Shown in pieces: positions 43,455 to 51,220 of a DNA stretch of 64,000 nucleotides. A model generated the notes under the pieces. The model made no database searches and was not told where the DNA came from. It saw nothing but the letters and a program-made list of their open reading frames with translations. Position numbers and translations under genes: made by a program. How positions within the stretch are numbered: the first letter of the stretch is position 1; every line of letters starts with the position of its first letter. The stretch spans positions 1,612,001 through 1,676,000 of the forward strand of contig NZ_OY781939.1 of NCBI RefSeq assembly GCF_963677315.1, read 5' to 3'. Source of the DNA: an uncultured Sphaerochaeta sp. GTDB lineage: Bacteria; Spirochaetota; Spirochaetia; Sphaerochaetales; Sphaerochaetaceae.

Positions 43455-44774
43455 ATGAACTTAAAAACACTCATTCACCGGGATCTACAGGCATTTCTCA
43501 TGCTCTGGATTACCCAGTCATGCTCTCAACTCGGGAGTTCAATGACCAGTTTTGCACTGGTCCTCTATCTGTACGAGAAAAGCGGTTCTGCGTTATCAAC
43601 AGCGCTGCTGTCTGTGTGCTCGTATGCGCCGTATATTCTTCTCAGCATGTTCGCAGGGGCGCTCAGCGATAGCTGGAACAAGAAACGGACCATGCTCGTT
43701 TGTGACAGCCTGGCGGCAATCAGCACGATTGTTGTGTTTGTACTGCTGCAGACAAACCAACTGCAGATCTGGCATCTCTATGGTCTGAATGTGATAAATG
43801 GGATGATGAACACGGTACAACAACCGGCTTCGGAGGTTGCTGTGAGCCTGATAACCCCCCGTAGGTTCTATCAGAAAGTCAGTGGTCTGAAATCCTTTTC
43901 CAATGCCCTGAATACCATGCTCACACCAATAATCGCCACTGCTCTCTATGCCTTTGCAGGCATGCAGGCGATTATTCTTGTGGATGTCTCAACGTTTCTC
44001 TTCGCCTTCATCATCCTTTGGTCCTTCATCGAGATCCCTCAGCAGGATGCTGTTTCCAAGGCTGAGAAGGAATCGGTTCTGAGGGCCACAGGGGAAGGAA
44101 TTCGCTATCTCAAACAGAATCGCGGTATCCTGAACCTGATACTTTTCCTCTCTGCCATCAATCTGACCGCTTCTGCCTACAATGCAGCACTTCCTGCCAT
44201 GTTGCTCTCTCGAGCAGGAGGCGGTGCAACAGCACTTGGTTGGGTTACCATGGTGACCGGTTTTGCAACACTGGTGGGGAGTATCGTAGCTTCTGCCATC
44301 AGGGCACCCAAAAGCAGGGTGAAAGTCATCTATTGGTCGCTGTTGTTCTCGATGAGTGCCGAGAATTTCATGCTTGCTTTCGGGAAATCAATTCCTGTGT
44401 GGTGTATAGGTGCAATACTCGGATGGATTGCCATTCCTCTTATGGGAACGAACCTGGGTGCCATCCTGAGGCTCCATATTCCTATTGAGATGCAAGGCCG
44501 TGTGTATGCTACAAGGAATACGTTGCAATTCTGCACCATACCAGTAGGGTATTTACTGGGGGGATTTCTGGTCGACAAGGTATTCGAGCCTTTTGTATCA
44601 GAACATGCCACGAATAACCTTTTAATTTTCCTGTTTGGTTCGGGCAAGGGTTCAGGAGCGGCATTTCTCTTTGCAGTGATGGGTGTCATTGGTGTGGCAA
44701 CGTGCCTGGTTTTCGGCAAGAACCGAGCTATATGGGGTCTTGAACAGAAAGAACCGATGGATGAGAAATACTAA
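43455..44774 (+). CDS. MFS exporter (MFS_3/EntS-like)
   Basis: 439 residues, 12 predicted helices. 'FAGALSDSWNKKRTMLVCD' is the loop 2-3 motif A (G-x-x-x-D-x-x-x-R/K-x-x). 'LWITQSCSQLGSSMTSFAL' opens the protein, as in EntS/macrolide-efflux-like MFS_3 members. Drug, siderophore or lipid export is plausible. A hairpin follows the stop. Confidence 0.88.
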   Translation: MNLKTLIHRDLQAFLMLWITQSCSQLGSSMTSFALVLYLYEKSGSALSTALLSVCSYAPYILLSMFAGALSDSWNKKRTMLVCDSLAAISTIVVFVLLQTNQLQIWHLYGLNVINGMMNTVQQPASEVAVSLITPRRFYQKVSGLKSFSNALNTMLTPIIATALYAFAGMQAIILVDVSTFLFAFIILWSFIEIPQQDAVSKAEKESVLRATGEGIRYLKQNRGILNLILFLSAINLTASAYNAALPAMLLSRAGGGATALGWVTMVTGFATLVGSIVASAIRAPKSRVKVIYWSLLFSMSAENFMLAFGKSIPVWCIGAILGWIAIPLMGTNLGAILRLHIPIEMQGRVYATRNTLQFCTIPVGYLLGGFLVDKVFEPFVSEHATNNLLIFLFGSGKGSGAAFLFAVMGVIGVATCLVFGKNRAIWGLEQKEPMDEKY

Positions 44775-44788
44775 TGTCACTCACCTTT

Positions 44789-44817
44789 GGAGGATGGGCC
44801 TTGGTGGCTCATCCTCC
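44789..44817 (+). terminator. Hairpin terminator after MFS gene
   Basis: GGAGGATG / CATCCTCC 8-bp stem extended by two further pairs (one G-T), with a 9-base loop. No T-run, so termination strength is uncertain. Confidence 0.55.
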
Positions 44818-44968
44818 AGGTATGAATGGCTTGGATGAATGGTTGGGGAGATGGATTGCTAGGGTATGATGTTCTTGATTGACAGGAGTTGTTGCGACTG
44901 TTTAGGATGCTACATTTACAGGGGTTGGTAAGTAGTCCTGGTTTTTATAGGCATAGAGAGAATAATGG

Positions 44969-45463
44969 ATGAAGGGAATCGTAATCTATAAATCAAAATA
45001 CGGATCGACGAAGCAGTATGCTCAATGGCTGGCTGAGGATACGGGCTTTGGCCTGTACCCTCTAACAGCGTGTCCAAAGAATCTGGATGGTTTTGATGTG
45101 ATTGTGCTGGCAGGAAGTATTCATGCTGGCTTTGTTTCAATCAGAGAGTATGCAGCAGAAATCTGGCCTTCGATAAAGGACAAGAAGGTGCTCGTCATCC
45201 TTACAAGCGGAGCGAGCAATAGGGAGGTTATCAGAAAGGTAGTGGAAGATAGTTTTTCTTCTACTATTCTGAATTCGATTAAGGTGTTCCCTGTTGGTGG
45301 TCGTTATGTGTTCAATAGGATGTCTTTCATTGATAGGAACATCATCAAGATGGTTGCGTTCTTTTCAAAACATCAAGAGACCAAGGAAGGGATGTTGACT
45401 GAGAAGGATGATGTGAAGAGGGAAAACCTGAAAGAGGTCTTGGACTATTTGAATATCCGGTAA
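44969..45463 (+). CDS. Flavodoxin-domain protein (HemG-like)
   Basis: 164 residues. The N-terminal FMN phosphate loop 'IVIYKSKYGSTKQYAQWLA' and 'DVIVLAGSIHAGFVSIREY' match the flavodoxin_5/protoporphyrinogen-oxidase HemG family. Its exact redox role is not determined; heme biosynthesis is one option. It has a GAGAG ribosome site. Confidence 0.8.
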   Translation: MKGIVIYKSKYGSTKQYAQWLAEDTGFGLYPLTACPKNLDGFDVIVLAGSIHAGFVSIREYAAEIWPSIKDKKVLVILTSGASNREVIRKVVEDSFSSTILNSIKVFPVGGRYVFNRMSFIDRNIIKMVAFFSKHQETKEGMLTEKDDVKRENLKEVLDYLNIR

Positions 45464-45494
45464 GTCTGGCAGTTCTTCCTGGTGCCGATAGTAT
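45464..45494 (+). repeat. Degenerate ~38-bp dispersed repeat, copy 1
   Basis: Resembles TGTGGAAAATGTGACA...CTTCCTGGTACCGATAATA with several substitutions; it marks the left edge of the repeat-bearing island. Confidence 0.6.
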
Positions 45495-45637
45495 TAGTGG
45501 GCTGAAGAAAGAGGGTCATGAAGCAGCCTCCCCTACCTGATGGAGTGTCAAACAGGTTAAACAGGCAAGTAATTATATTGTTATCAATATTGATATAATA
45601 CAACCTAAGAAAAACATCTCCGAAGAGATGCTGAAAT

Positions 45638-45964
45638 TCATTGCTTTTGGTAAATGACAACACCCACACGCTCGATGTGTTCACGTAATGCAAGATTATC
45701 AATCTGCTGCCATGATGAGATGTCAAATGAGTAAGGAAGCAGGAGATCGTCGATTTCCTCCTCAACCTTCCCTACCAGGGAATCGGTAATGAGGTCTCCC
45801 TTGATGGTGAGGTCAATGTCCGATCCATCATGATAGGTTCCCTTTGCCCTGGAACCATACAGCACTACTGAATCAATGTTCTCATATGCTTGGAATATTG
45901 TAGAGAGTTGCTGGAATATTTCAGGTTTCAGCCCGAAAGCAACTGAATCAGGTCTTGATTTCAT
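45638..45964 (-). CDS. mntA: MNT-family nucleotidyltransferase antitoxin (MntA)
   Basis: About 108 residues from the ATG at 45964. Pol-beta motif 'GSRAKG' (37-42) with catalytic aspartates in 'DGSDIDL' (46-52). In studied MNT/HEPN pairs this enzyme AMPylates the HEPN toxin near its active site to silence it. Overlaps the toxin gene by 17 bases, in toxin-first order. Confidence 0.85.
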   Translation of the reverse strand: MKSRPDSVAFGLKPEIFQQLSTIFQAYENIDSVVLYGSRAKGTYHDGSDIDLTIKGDLITDSLVGKVEEEIDDLLLPYSFDISSWQQIDNLALREHIERVGVVIYQKQ

Positions 45965-46376
45965 TGGCAAGACCTTCAAAGGTTTTCCTGAGCTTCATAA
46001 ATGCGTGGATATAAGAGTCGGTTACGCGACCGACAATTGCAGTGGCGACTTCGAGGTTGTAGGTATGACTGCTATGGTTGCGGTCACGGATCATTTCCAT
46101 CCAGGTTTCCCCATCTTGTATCAAGCCAACAGCAAATGCTGCACGGACGGTATCCTTTGATCCATAGAGTTGCTGGGTGCCTTGGTCCTTGAGGTAATCA
46201 CGAAGTACATTCCAACTCAATTCATGGGTATACTCAAATGACTGTATCATTCCTTGTTGCTCTAATGCACTGAGGGGTCGTTGCTTTGCCAATGCTACAG
46301 CCGCTTCCAACTGGGAGAGAGCCCGAGAGTAGTTTGAGAGACGCTGGACCCAACGGATATCGTTATTCATTTCCAT
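45948..46376 (-). CDS. hepT: HEPN/HI0074-family toxin (HepT)
   Basis: 142 residues from the ATG at 46376. Four-helix HEPN fold of the HI0074 nucleotidyltransferase-substrate family, with the RNase motif Rx4-6H at 'RDRNHSSHTYN' (97-107; R99/H104). It is the presumed RNA-cleaving toxin that the overlapping MNT enzyme neutralises. The start is slightly uncertain (ATG at 46370 also possible). Confidence 0.85.
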   Translation of the reverse strand: MEMNNDIRWVQRLSNYSRALSQLEAAVALAKQRPLSALEQQGMIQSFEYTHELSWNVLRDYLKDQGTQQLYGSKDTVRAAFAVGLIQDGETWMEMIRDRNHSSHTYNLEVATAIVGRVTDSYIHAFMKLRKTFEGLANEIKT

Positions 46377-46450
46377 GCTTCTTGACGCTCCTATATGCAA
46401 GTATGGCATGAAAAGGAGATTCTCTCAATTCCCATATTCTCTGGCATTGC

Positions 46451-46488
46451 TGTGGAAAATGTGACAATTCTTCCTGATACCGATATAA
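46451..46488 (+). repeat. ~38-bp dispersed repeat, copy 2
   Basis: TGTGGAAAATGTGACAATTC followed by TTCCTGATACCGATATAAT; one of the near-consensus copies. A fragment of the same 3' end (TGGTACCGATAATA) recurs at 46701-46714. Confidence 0.8.
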
Positions 46489-46731
46489 TCGGTAATGTTG
46501 CCTTGGGGCAAGCAATCCTGGGAAGGGTCACGGCCTCTTCATACATACTGAGACTTGAAGGACAAGACCTGCGTTCCAGACATTCAGCTAAACCTTGATA
46601 CTTTCCAATTTACCTGTCAGTAGCTCTTACTGGCAGGGATTGCATAATTTTGTGGCAGGCTTTGTTCAGGTCAAGTGGCAGGGATGCACTGTTGAACTCA
46701 TGGTACCGATAATACCAAAAATCTCTTATGC

Positions 46732-47583
46732 CTAATCGGCTGGTTTATCAATATAATTCTCTAATATTGACTTAACCTTTTTTAAATTTTCCAAAGCGTG
46801 TTTTGAAATTATTGGGTTACTACCATGAACTACCGAGTTTCTATACTTCCTGATTGCGTTCAATTCTTGAGTCAACCCATAATCGATTGTCCCTGACTTA
46901 TATAAGATATCTATTGCTTTGTAAAGTGGGTAATTATGCTGGTAAGGGGATTCAACAGAACTTTTAATAATTTGTTCAAGTTTATAAAAGTCAGAAAAAT
47001 AATCTTTAATAGACTTTGACTCAAGCGCCACATCTTTCTCTTCTTCTATTGTCAGCTGGTCACTGGTATCCATTTTGCTTCTTATAATGTCACTAGTCCT
47101 TTGCAACACCATCGGTGAAGCAATATAAATAACATGTAAAAAGCAGTACAACAATTGAACAAAAAAAAAGCAGATGCCAAACTAAAAAATACATTAATTA
47201 TGTGGAGCTGATTATCAGCAAAACAAGGATATAGATATATACAACTGAGTGCCAAAATTATTGATAGAAAACAAAATAGACTTGACTTAATAATATTATA
47301 ATAGTAATTGACTCTTAGGTAAGCCACTGCATCAAGAAATGTTTCATCTGAATCGACTTGCTTGCTTAAATATATTCAAAAAAGCTGATGCAGCAATAAT
47401 AAAAGCATATACTCCTGCGCTCGTTTGAGCTAAAGCTGAACAATAGTAATTTAGAGAATCCTGTTGAAGCATCTTGGATGCAAAAAAAAATATAAAGATT
47501 ATTGCACCAAATAAAATTGCAAGGGCATCTATGTATGAAAGCCAATCTGGGATAATTTCGCTAGTTTGTGTTTTCTTTATCAT
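46732..47583 (-). pseudogene. Frameshifted membrane protein with a HEPN-like tail
   Basis: Three overlapping frames give one continuous protein of about 280 residues after two small corrections. 47583-47344 encodes two membrane segments. A 4-base tandem duplication (CTTGCTTG at 47357-47364) shifts the frame into the next two segments. A run of nine A's at 47161-47169 shifts it into the soluble tail. The tail contains 'IRKYRNSVVHGSNP' (R-x4-6-H type) and resembles DUF4145/HEPN-like domains. Two disruptions could be inactivation or phase-variable switches. Confidence 0.68.
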
Positions 47584-47714
47584 CTCGGTTAATATAATTT
47601 TGATGGGTTTTTCTATTAAGCTAATGATCTACGTAAGTGTTGATAGACACTGATCTGCGCACGGCTTAGCAGACACTTTCTGATCAAGTCTCGTAAGATT
47701 TCTCCCTCAAACTG

Positions 47715-47752
47715 TGTGGAAAATGTGACAATTCTTCCTGGTACCGATAATA
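47715..47752 (+). repeat. ~38-bp dispersed repeat, copy 3
   Basis: Consensus copy (TGTGGAAAATGTGACAATTC / TTCCTGGTACCGATAATA). Preceded by 'CACTTTCTGATCAAGTCTCG', sequence also found beside the right-hand array at 63 kb. Confidence 0.8.
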
Positions 47753-47765
47753 GTCCGATAGTTGA

Positions 47766-47841
47766 CTACTTATCGATTTGAATAATTACCTCGTATTCTC
47801 CAATTTTAATGTTTTTCGTATGGTTGCCTCTAATACAAAGA
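47766..47841 (-). pseudogene. Split-off 3' end of the reverse-transcriptase-locus gene
   Basis: Minus strand: codons that continue the gene at 50414-50705 once IS66 copy A and one target duplicate are removed. The joint reads '...DAGNLCIRGNHTKNI' and ends 'EVIIQIDK' before a TAG. The junction is exact, with TACAAAGA on both sides. Confidence 0.82.
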
Positions 47842-47912
47842 GTAAGCGCACTATAAATCACTATTCAAATCCTGTCTGAAAACCAATAACCTCTCATCTA
47901 TGGAGGCGAACA

Positions 47913-48263
47913 ATGGATATCAATCTTGAGGATTATGATTTTTACATCAAGCCAGGGGTAACGGATATGAGGAAAGGATCCCCCAGCCTGGCATACATCG
48001 TTCAGAACGAGATGAGACTCGAGCCCTTTTCCAAGTCGGTGTTCTTGTTTTGCGGCGGAACCAGGAGAACGATAAAGGCAATTGTCTGGGACCGCAACGG
48101 CTGGGTCGAGATCATCAAGCGGCTTGAATGTGGCTCATCGTTCAGATGGCCCAACACCGAGGAAGAGGCGCTCCAGGTGGAAATTCCAGACCTGCTCCTG
48201 TTGCTGAAAGGCTATGATGTCTGGAGAAGGTTTCCCGTTCTCAATCCAAGATATGTAGGCTAA
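47913..48263 (+). CDS. tnpB: IS66 TnpB (Orf2), copy A
   Basis: 116 residues. IS66 Orf2 signature 'GVTDMRKGSPSLAYIVQNEM' and 'VFLFCGGTRRTIKAIVWDRNGW'. GGAGG ribosome site. Accessory protein needed for transposition in this family; biochemical role unresolved. Identical in the three copies. Confidence 0.92.
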   Translation: MDINLEDYDFYIKPGVTDMRKGSPSLAYIVQNEMRLEPFSKSVFLFCGGTRRTIKAIVWDRNGWVEIIKRLECGSSFRWPNTEEEALQVEIPDLLLLLKGYDVWRRFPVLNPRYVG

Positions 48264-48335
48264 AATGATGTCCTGAAATACCTTATTTATGCCAAATCTA
48301 TTGAGCAAACCTTCGTTTTCTGCTATCATTCATCC

Positions 48336-49994
48336 ATGGACGATATGAAGATCACGAAGGAAAACCTAGCCCGGATGTCACGTGAGGACCTTGCTGCATT
48401 GGCTCTCAACCTTTCTTCGATCGTTCAGAAAAAGGATGAGGAAATCGCTAATCTCAGGGAGCTGTACAAGCTCAGGACAGCAGAGCGATACCTCCCCTCA
48501 TCCGAACAGATCGGCTGGTTGTTCCAGGAACTTGAGATCCTGGATGCAGTGCTTTCGGAAATTCCCGGGAAAGAGGAAGCCACCGAGGTTGCGGCACACA
48601 GCCGGAAGAAGCGCCCAAGGGTCAATGCCTGCACAGCACCTGCCGGAACCCCTGTATGCGATGTATTCCATACCGAGGGATGTGACGATGTGATCACCGG
48701 CAATGACGGTATTTCCTACAAGCGGGTCGAGGACAAGGTGATCAGCAAGATTGCCGTCGTTCCCCGCAAGATCGTGGTCGAGCGCCATCACTATCCCCAG
48801 TACCGCACACTTGATGTGGAAGCGGACAGGGACAACAACAAGAGGATCCTCTTTCCTTCCAAAACATCGACGCTAGGGGCATCCCCCAGCCTGGTGGCGG
48901 GTGTGGTGGTCAGCAAGTTTGACGACCACCTTCCCCTGTACCGGCAGGAGGAAATCTTCCGCAGGGATGGCTACTTCCTCCCAAGGCAGAAGCTGGCCTC
49001 CTGGGTGATAACCTACTACGAGGAGTTGCTTCCCTTTGTGGAGTACCTCAAGAAGCGGGTCTACCGTTCGGCATTCATAAGCAAGGACGAGACCAGGGTC
49101 TCGGTGCTGAATGTGAAGGGCCCTTCGGGCAAGGTTTCGAAGAACGGGTTCATGTACATAACCATAGGCGACACCTACGACGTGCAGACGCGCAAGACCC
49201 AGAGTCTCGTGCTGCTGGACTACATCCAGGGCCGTTCACGTGAGGTATTGTTCGAGGATATGACCAAGCATGGCTACACATCCCACCTGATGACCGATGG
49301 GCTCAAGGGATATCTCACCTATGACAAGCATTGCGTCTGCTGGGTCCATGCAGTACGACAGCTGAAGAAGATCCTCAAGCTCAACAAGCATGACATGCAT
49401 GCACTGGAGATTGTCAAGGAAGTGGCCAAGCTCTATGACATCGATGAGCAGTACAGGAAGATGCTCCGTTGCGGGGAAATCTCAACAGAGCAGTTCCTTG
49501 CCGCCAGAAAGCAGGAATCCGAAGAGGTCATCGACAATGTGTATGCCATGGCCGAGGACACCCGCAGGCAGTACTCCCCGAAAGGGGCGATGGGAAAGGC
49601 CCTTGACTACCTGTACACCTACAAGCCGTACATGAGGACCTACCTGGATGTTGTCGAGGCGACCCCTTCGAACAATTCGTGCGAATTGGTGGCCAAAGCA
49701 TTTGCGACAGGTCGCAAAAATTGGCTTTTTTCCCAATCCGTCGATGGAGCAGATGCCTCAGCCTTCTTCTACTCAATGATAGAGACGGCCAAACGATCTT
49801 CCCTCAATCCAATGGATTATGTGGAGGCCCTCTGTACCTTCGGTCCCGGCTGCAGCACCGACGAGCAGCGTGAGGCCCTGCTGCCGTGGAACATTGATCT
49901 CTCAATACTGGATGAGCTGAGAAACAGGCGTTTGAATGCTAAACCTGATCCACAGAGAACCACGGTATACAACTTCGTTGGCGCCACTAGATAG
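48336..49994 (+). CDS. tnpC: IS66 transposase TnpC, copy A
   Basis: 552 residues. N-terminal coiled coil and zinc-finger-like region (1-120), then the DDE core: Asp in 'ISKDETRVSVLN', Asp in 'LMTDGLKGYL', Glu in 'NSCELVAKAFATGRKNWLFS', and the IS66 C-terminal domain 'NPMDYVEALC'. Complete, with no frameshift, so potentially active. Confidence 0.93.
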   Translation: MDDMKITKENLARMSREDLAALALNLSSIVQKKDEEIANLRELYKLRTAERYLPSSEQIGWLFQELEILDAVLSEIPGKEEATEVAAHSRKKRPRVNACTAPAGTPVCDVFHTEGCDDVITGNDGISYKRVEDKVISKIAVVPRKIVVERHHYPQYRTLDVEADRDNNKRILFPSKTSTLGASPSLVAGVVVSKFDDHLPLYRQEEIFRRDGYFLPRQKLASWVITYYEELLPFVEYLKKRVYRSAFISKDETRVSVLNVKGPSGKVSKNGFMYITIGDTYDVQTRKTQSLVLLDYIQGRSREVLFEDMTKHGYTSHLMTDGLKGYLTYDKHCVCWVHAVRQLKKILKLNKHDMHALEIVKEVAKLYDIDEQYRKMLRCGEISTEQFLAARKQESEEVIDNVYAMAEDTRRQYSPKGAMGKALDYLYTYKPYMRTYLDVVEATPSNNSCELVAKAFATGRKNWLFSQSVDGADASAFFYSMIETAKRSSLNPMDYVEALCTFGPGCSTDEQREALLPWNIDLSILDELRNRRLNAKPDPQRTTVYNFVGATR

Positions 49995-50325
49995 AGCTCT
50001 CAATCCGTATGCCTTGAAGCAATTCCAGGAAATTGCCTGACAGGCTTACCTCGATTTTCGCACCAAAGACATGCACTACCAACTTCTGGTCCCCAGCCGG
50101 TTGTTTATCCAATGGCTTACCCAAACCGACGAAGGGAATGATAGGCTTGGGGTCGTAGTCTTCCTCATAATACCCATATGTATGCATCCACTTGTAGAAG
50201 GTGCTTCTTCCTATTCCTGCGGTTTGAGCGTATGACAAGAAGGATCCTTTTCCTTCTTCTCTGACGGCTTTTGCCCGCTCCAGGTGAGCAAGCTTCTCTT
50301 TCCTTGTATAGGTGTGATAGTGCAT
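49987..50325 (-). CDS. tnpA: IS66 TnpA-like (Orf1), copy A, on the opposite strand
   Basis: 112 residues. N-terminal HTH ('YAQTAGIGRSTFYKWMHTYG'), C-terminal strand segment 'LVVHVFGAKIEVSLSGNFLELLQGI' matching the IS66 Orf1 tail. It has its own AAGGAG site. It is convergent to tnpC with an 8-base overlap, whereas classical IS66 has tnpA, tnpB and tnpC in one direction. Confidence 0.82.
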   Translation of the reverse strand: MHYHTYTRKEKLAHLERAKAVREEGKGSFLSYAQTAGIGRSTFYKWMHTYGYYEEDYDPKPIIPFVGLGKPLDKQPAGDQKLVVHVFGAKIEVSLSGNFLELLQGIRIESSI

Positions 50326-50413
50326 CGATTACTTCTCCTTTCCTTGATTGATGATTGTGTTCATTCTATTGAAGGAGATTCGGTTGATTAAGAGCGATTT
50401 ATAGTGCGCTTAC

Positions 50414-50705
50414 TACAAAGATTGCCTGCATCAGTAATTGAGTACTGCTGCCATTCAGCAGAAAATTCTGTTGGGTATTGATTGCTATCAATAATATTTG
50501 CATTATCAAGAATACTTAATGCTCCATAGGCATTATAACCTTGATATTCTACTCGAACCGTAGAGCTAAATACTTTCTCATTTGTTGATGTCTTAATGAA
50601 TATCTTCGCAGGAAACAGAATATTACTCATGTCATCCTGTAAATTATTTTCATCAGTAAATCTTTTCAATTGCGAGAAGGAATTGTGTTTTTCTGTCTTG
50701 GTCAT
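50414..50705 (-). pseudogene. Small protein of the RT locus, 5' part (IS-interrupted)
   Basis: Starts at the ATG at 50705 (AAGGAG). About 97 native residues, then IS-encoded tail residues. 'MSNILFPAKIFIKTSTNEKV' and 'VEYQGYNAYGALSILDNANI' suggest a small beta-rich protein. No family recognised. Originally about 121 residues, continuing at 47841. Last gene of the reverse-transcriptase operon. Confidence 0.8.
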
Positions 50706-50752
50706 GTAATTACTCCTTGAAAATTTTTTGCTTTTTTTGGAAAAGAAAATCC

Positions 50753-51220
50753 TCAGAGGCAAATCAAAGCTATACCCAATGCGACAGCCCCAATAAGGAC
50801 TGAAACAAATCCTAGCTTAAATGACACGCGTATAACCGGATCGTGATGACACCAATAAAAGAAAACCTTGAAGGAAGGAGATAAAACAAGCGCCACTTTT
50901 GAGTCATCAGGAGTTTCAGTTAGCATGAAACATGCATCACGATCCACATACACGATATCTTTTGATTTAGCGAATTGCCGAGATCCTTTCCAAATCCGAT
51001 AGATTACCAATTTGGTTTCGGTAGAATAAATCTTCACGACCCTTCTCTTCCATGGAATCCGCTTTGATGCTTTCAACTTTTTATGGAAGATTTTTTCATA
51101 CATATCACTCGACATATAGCAATACCAAGTATCTTCGATATTGTCTGCTACTCGATTATTGCAATATTCCATAGTTGATGAGAGGTAGAACTCTCGCTTT
51201 ATGTTACGTCTATTCTTCAT
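50753..51220 (-). CDS. Tail-anchored membrane protein of the RT locus
   Basis: 155 residues. A soluble basic N-terminal region (KRIPWKRRVVKIYSTETK) precedes a single C-terminal membrane segment ('LGFVSVLIGAVALGIALICL') ending the protein. Its start overlaps the reverse-transcriptase stop by 11 bases. No homologue recognised. A membrane effector role, as in other abortive RT systems, is conjecture. Confidence 0.7.
   Translation of the reverse strand: MKNRRNIKREFYLSSTMEYCNNRVADNIEDTWYCYMSSDMYEKIFHKKLKASKRIPWKRRVVKIYSTETKLVIYRIWKGSRQFAKSKDIVYVDRDACFMLTETPDDSKVALVLSPSFKVFFYWCHHDPVIRVSFKLGFVSVLIGAVALGIALICL

Larger units (their letters stand above)
47842..50413 (+). mobile_element. IS66-family element, copy A
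   Basis: 2,572 bp bounded by inverted ends GTAAGCGCACTATAAATC (18 bases identical) and flanked by a perfect 8-bp target duplication, TACAAAGA (47834-47841, 50414-50421), the IS66 size. Contains tnpB and tnpC on the plus strand and tnpA on the minus strand. Interrupts a small gene of the reverse-transcriptase locus. Confidence 0.92.
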
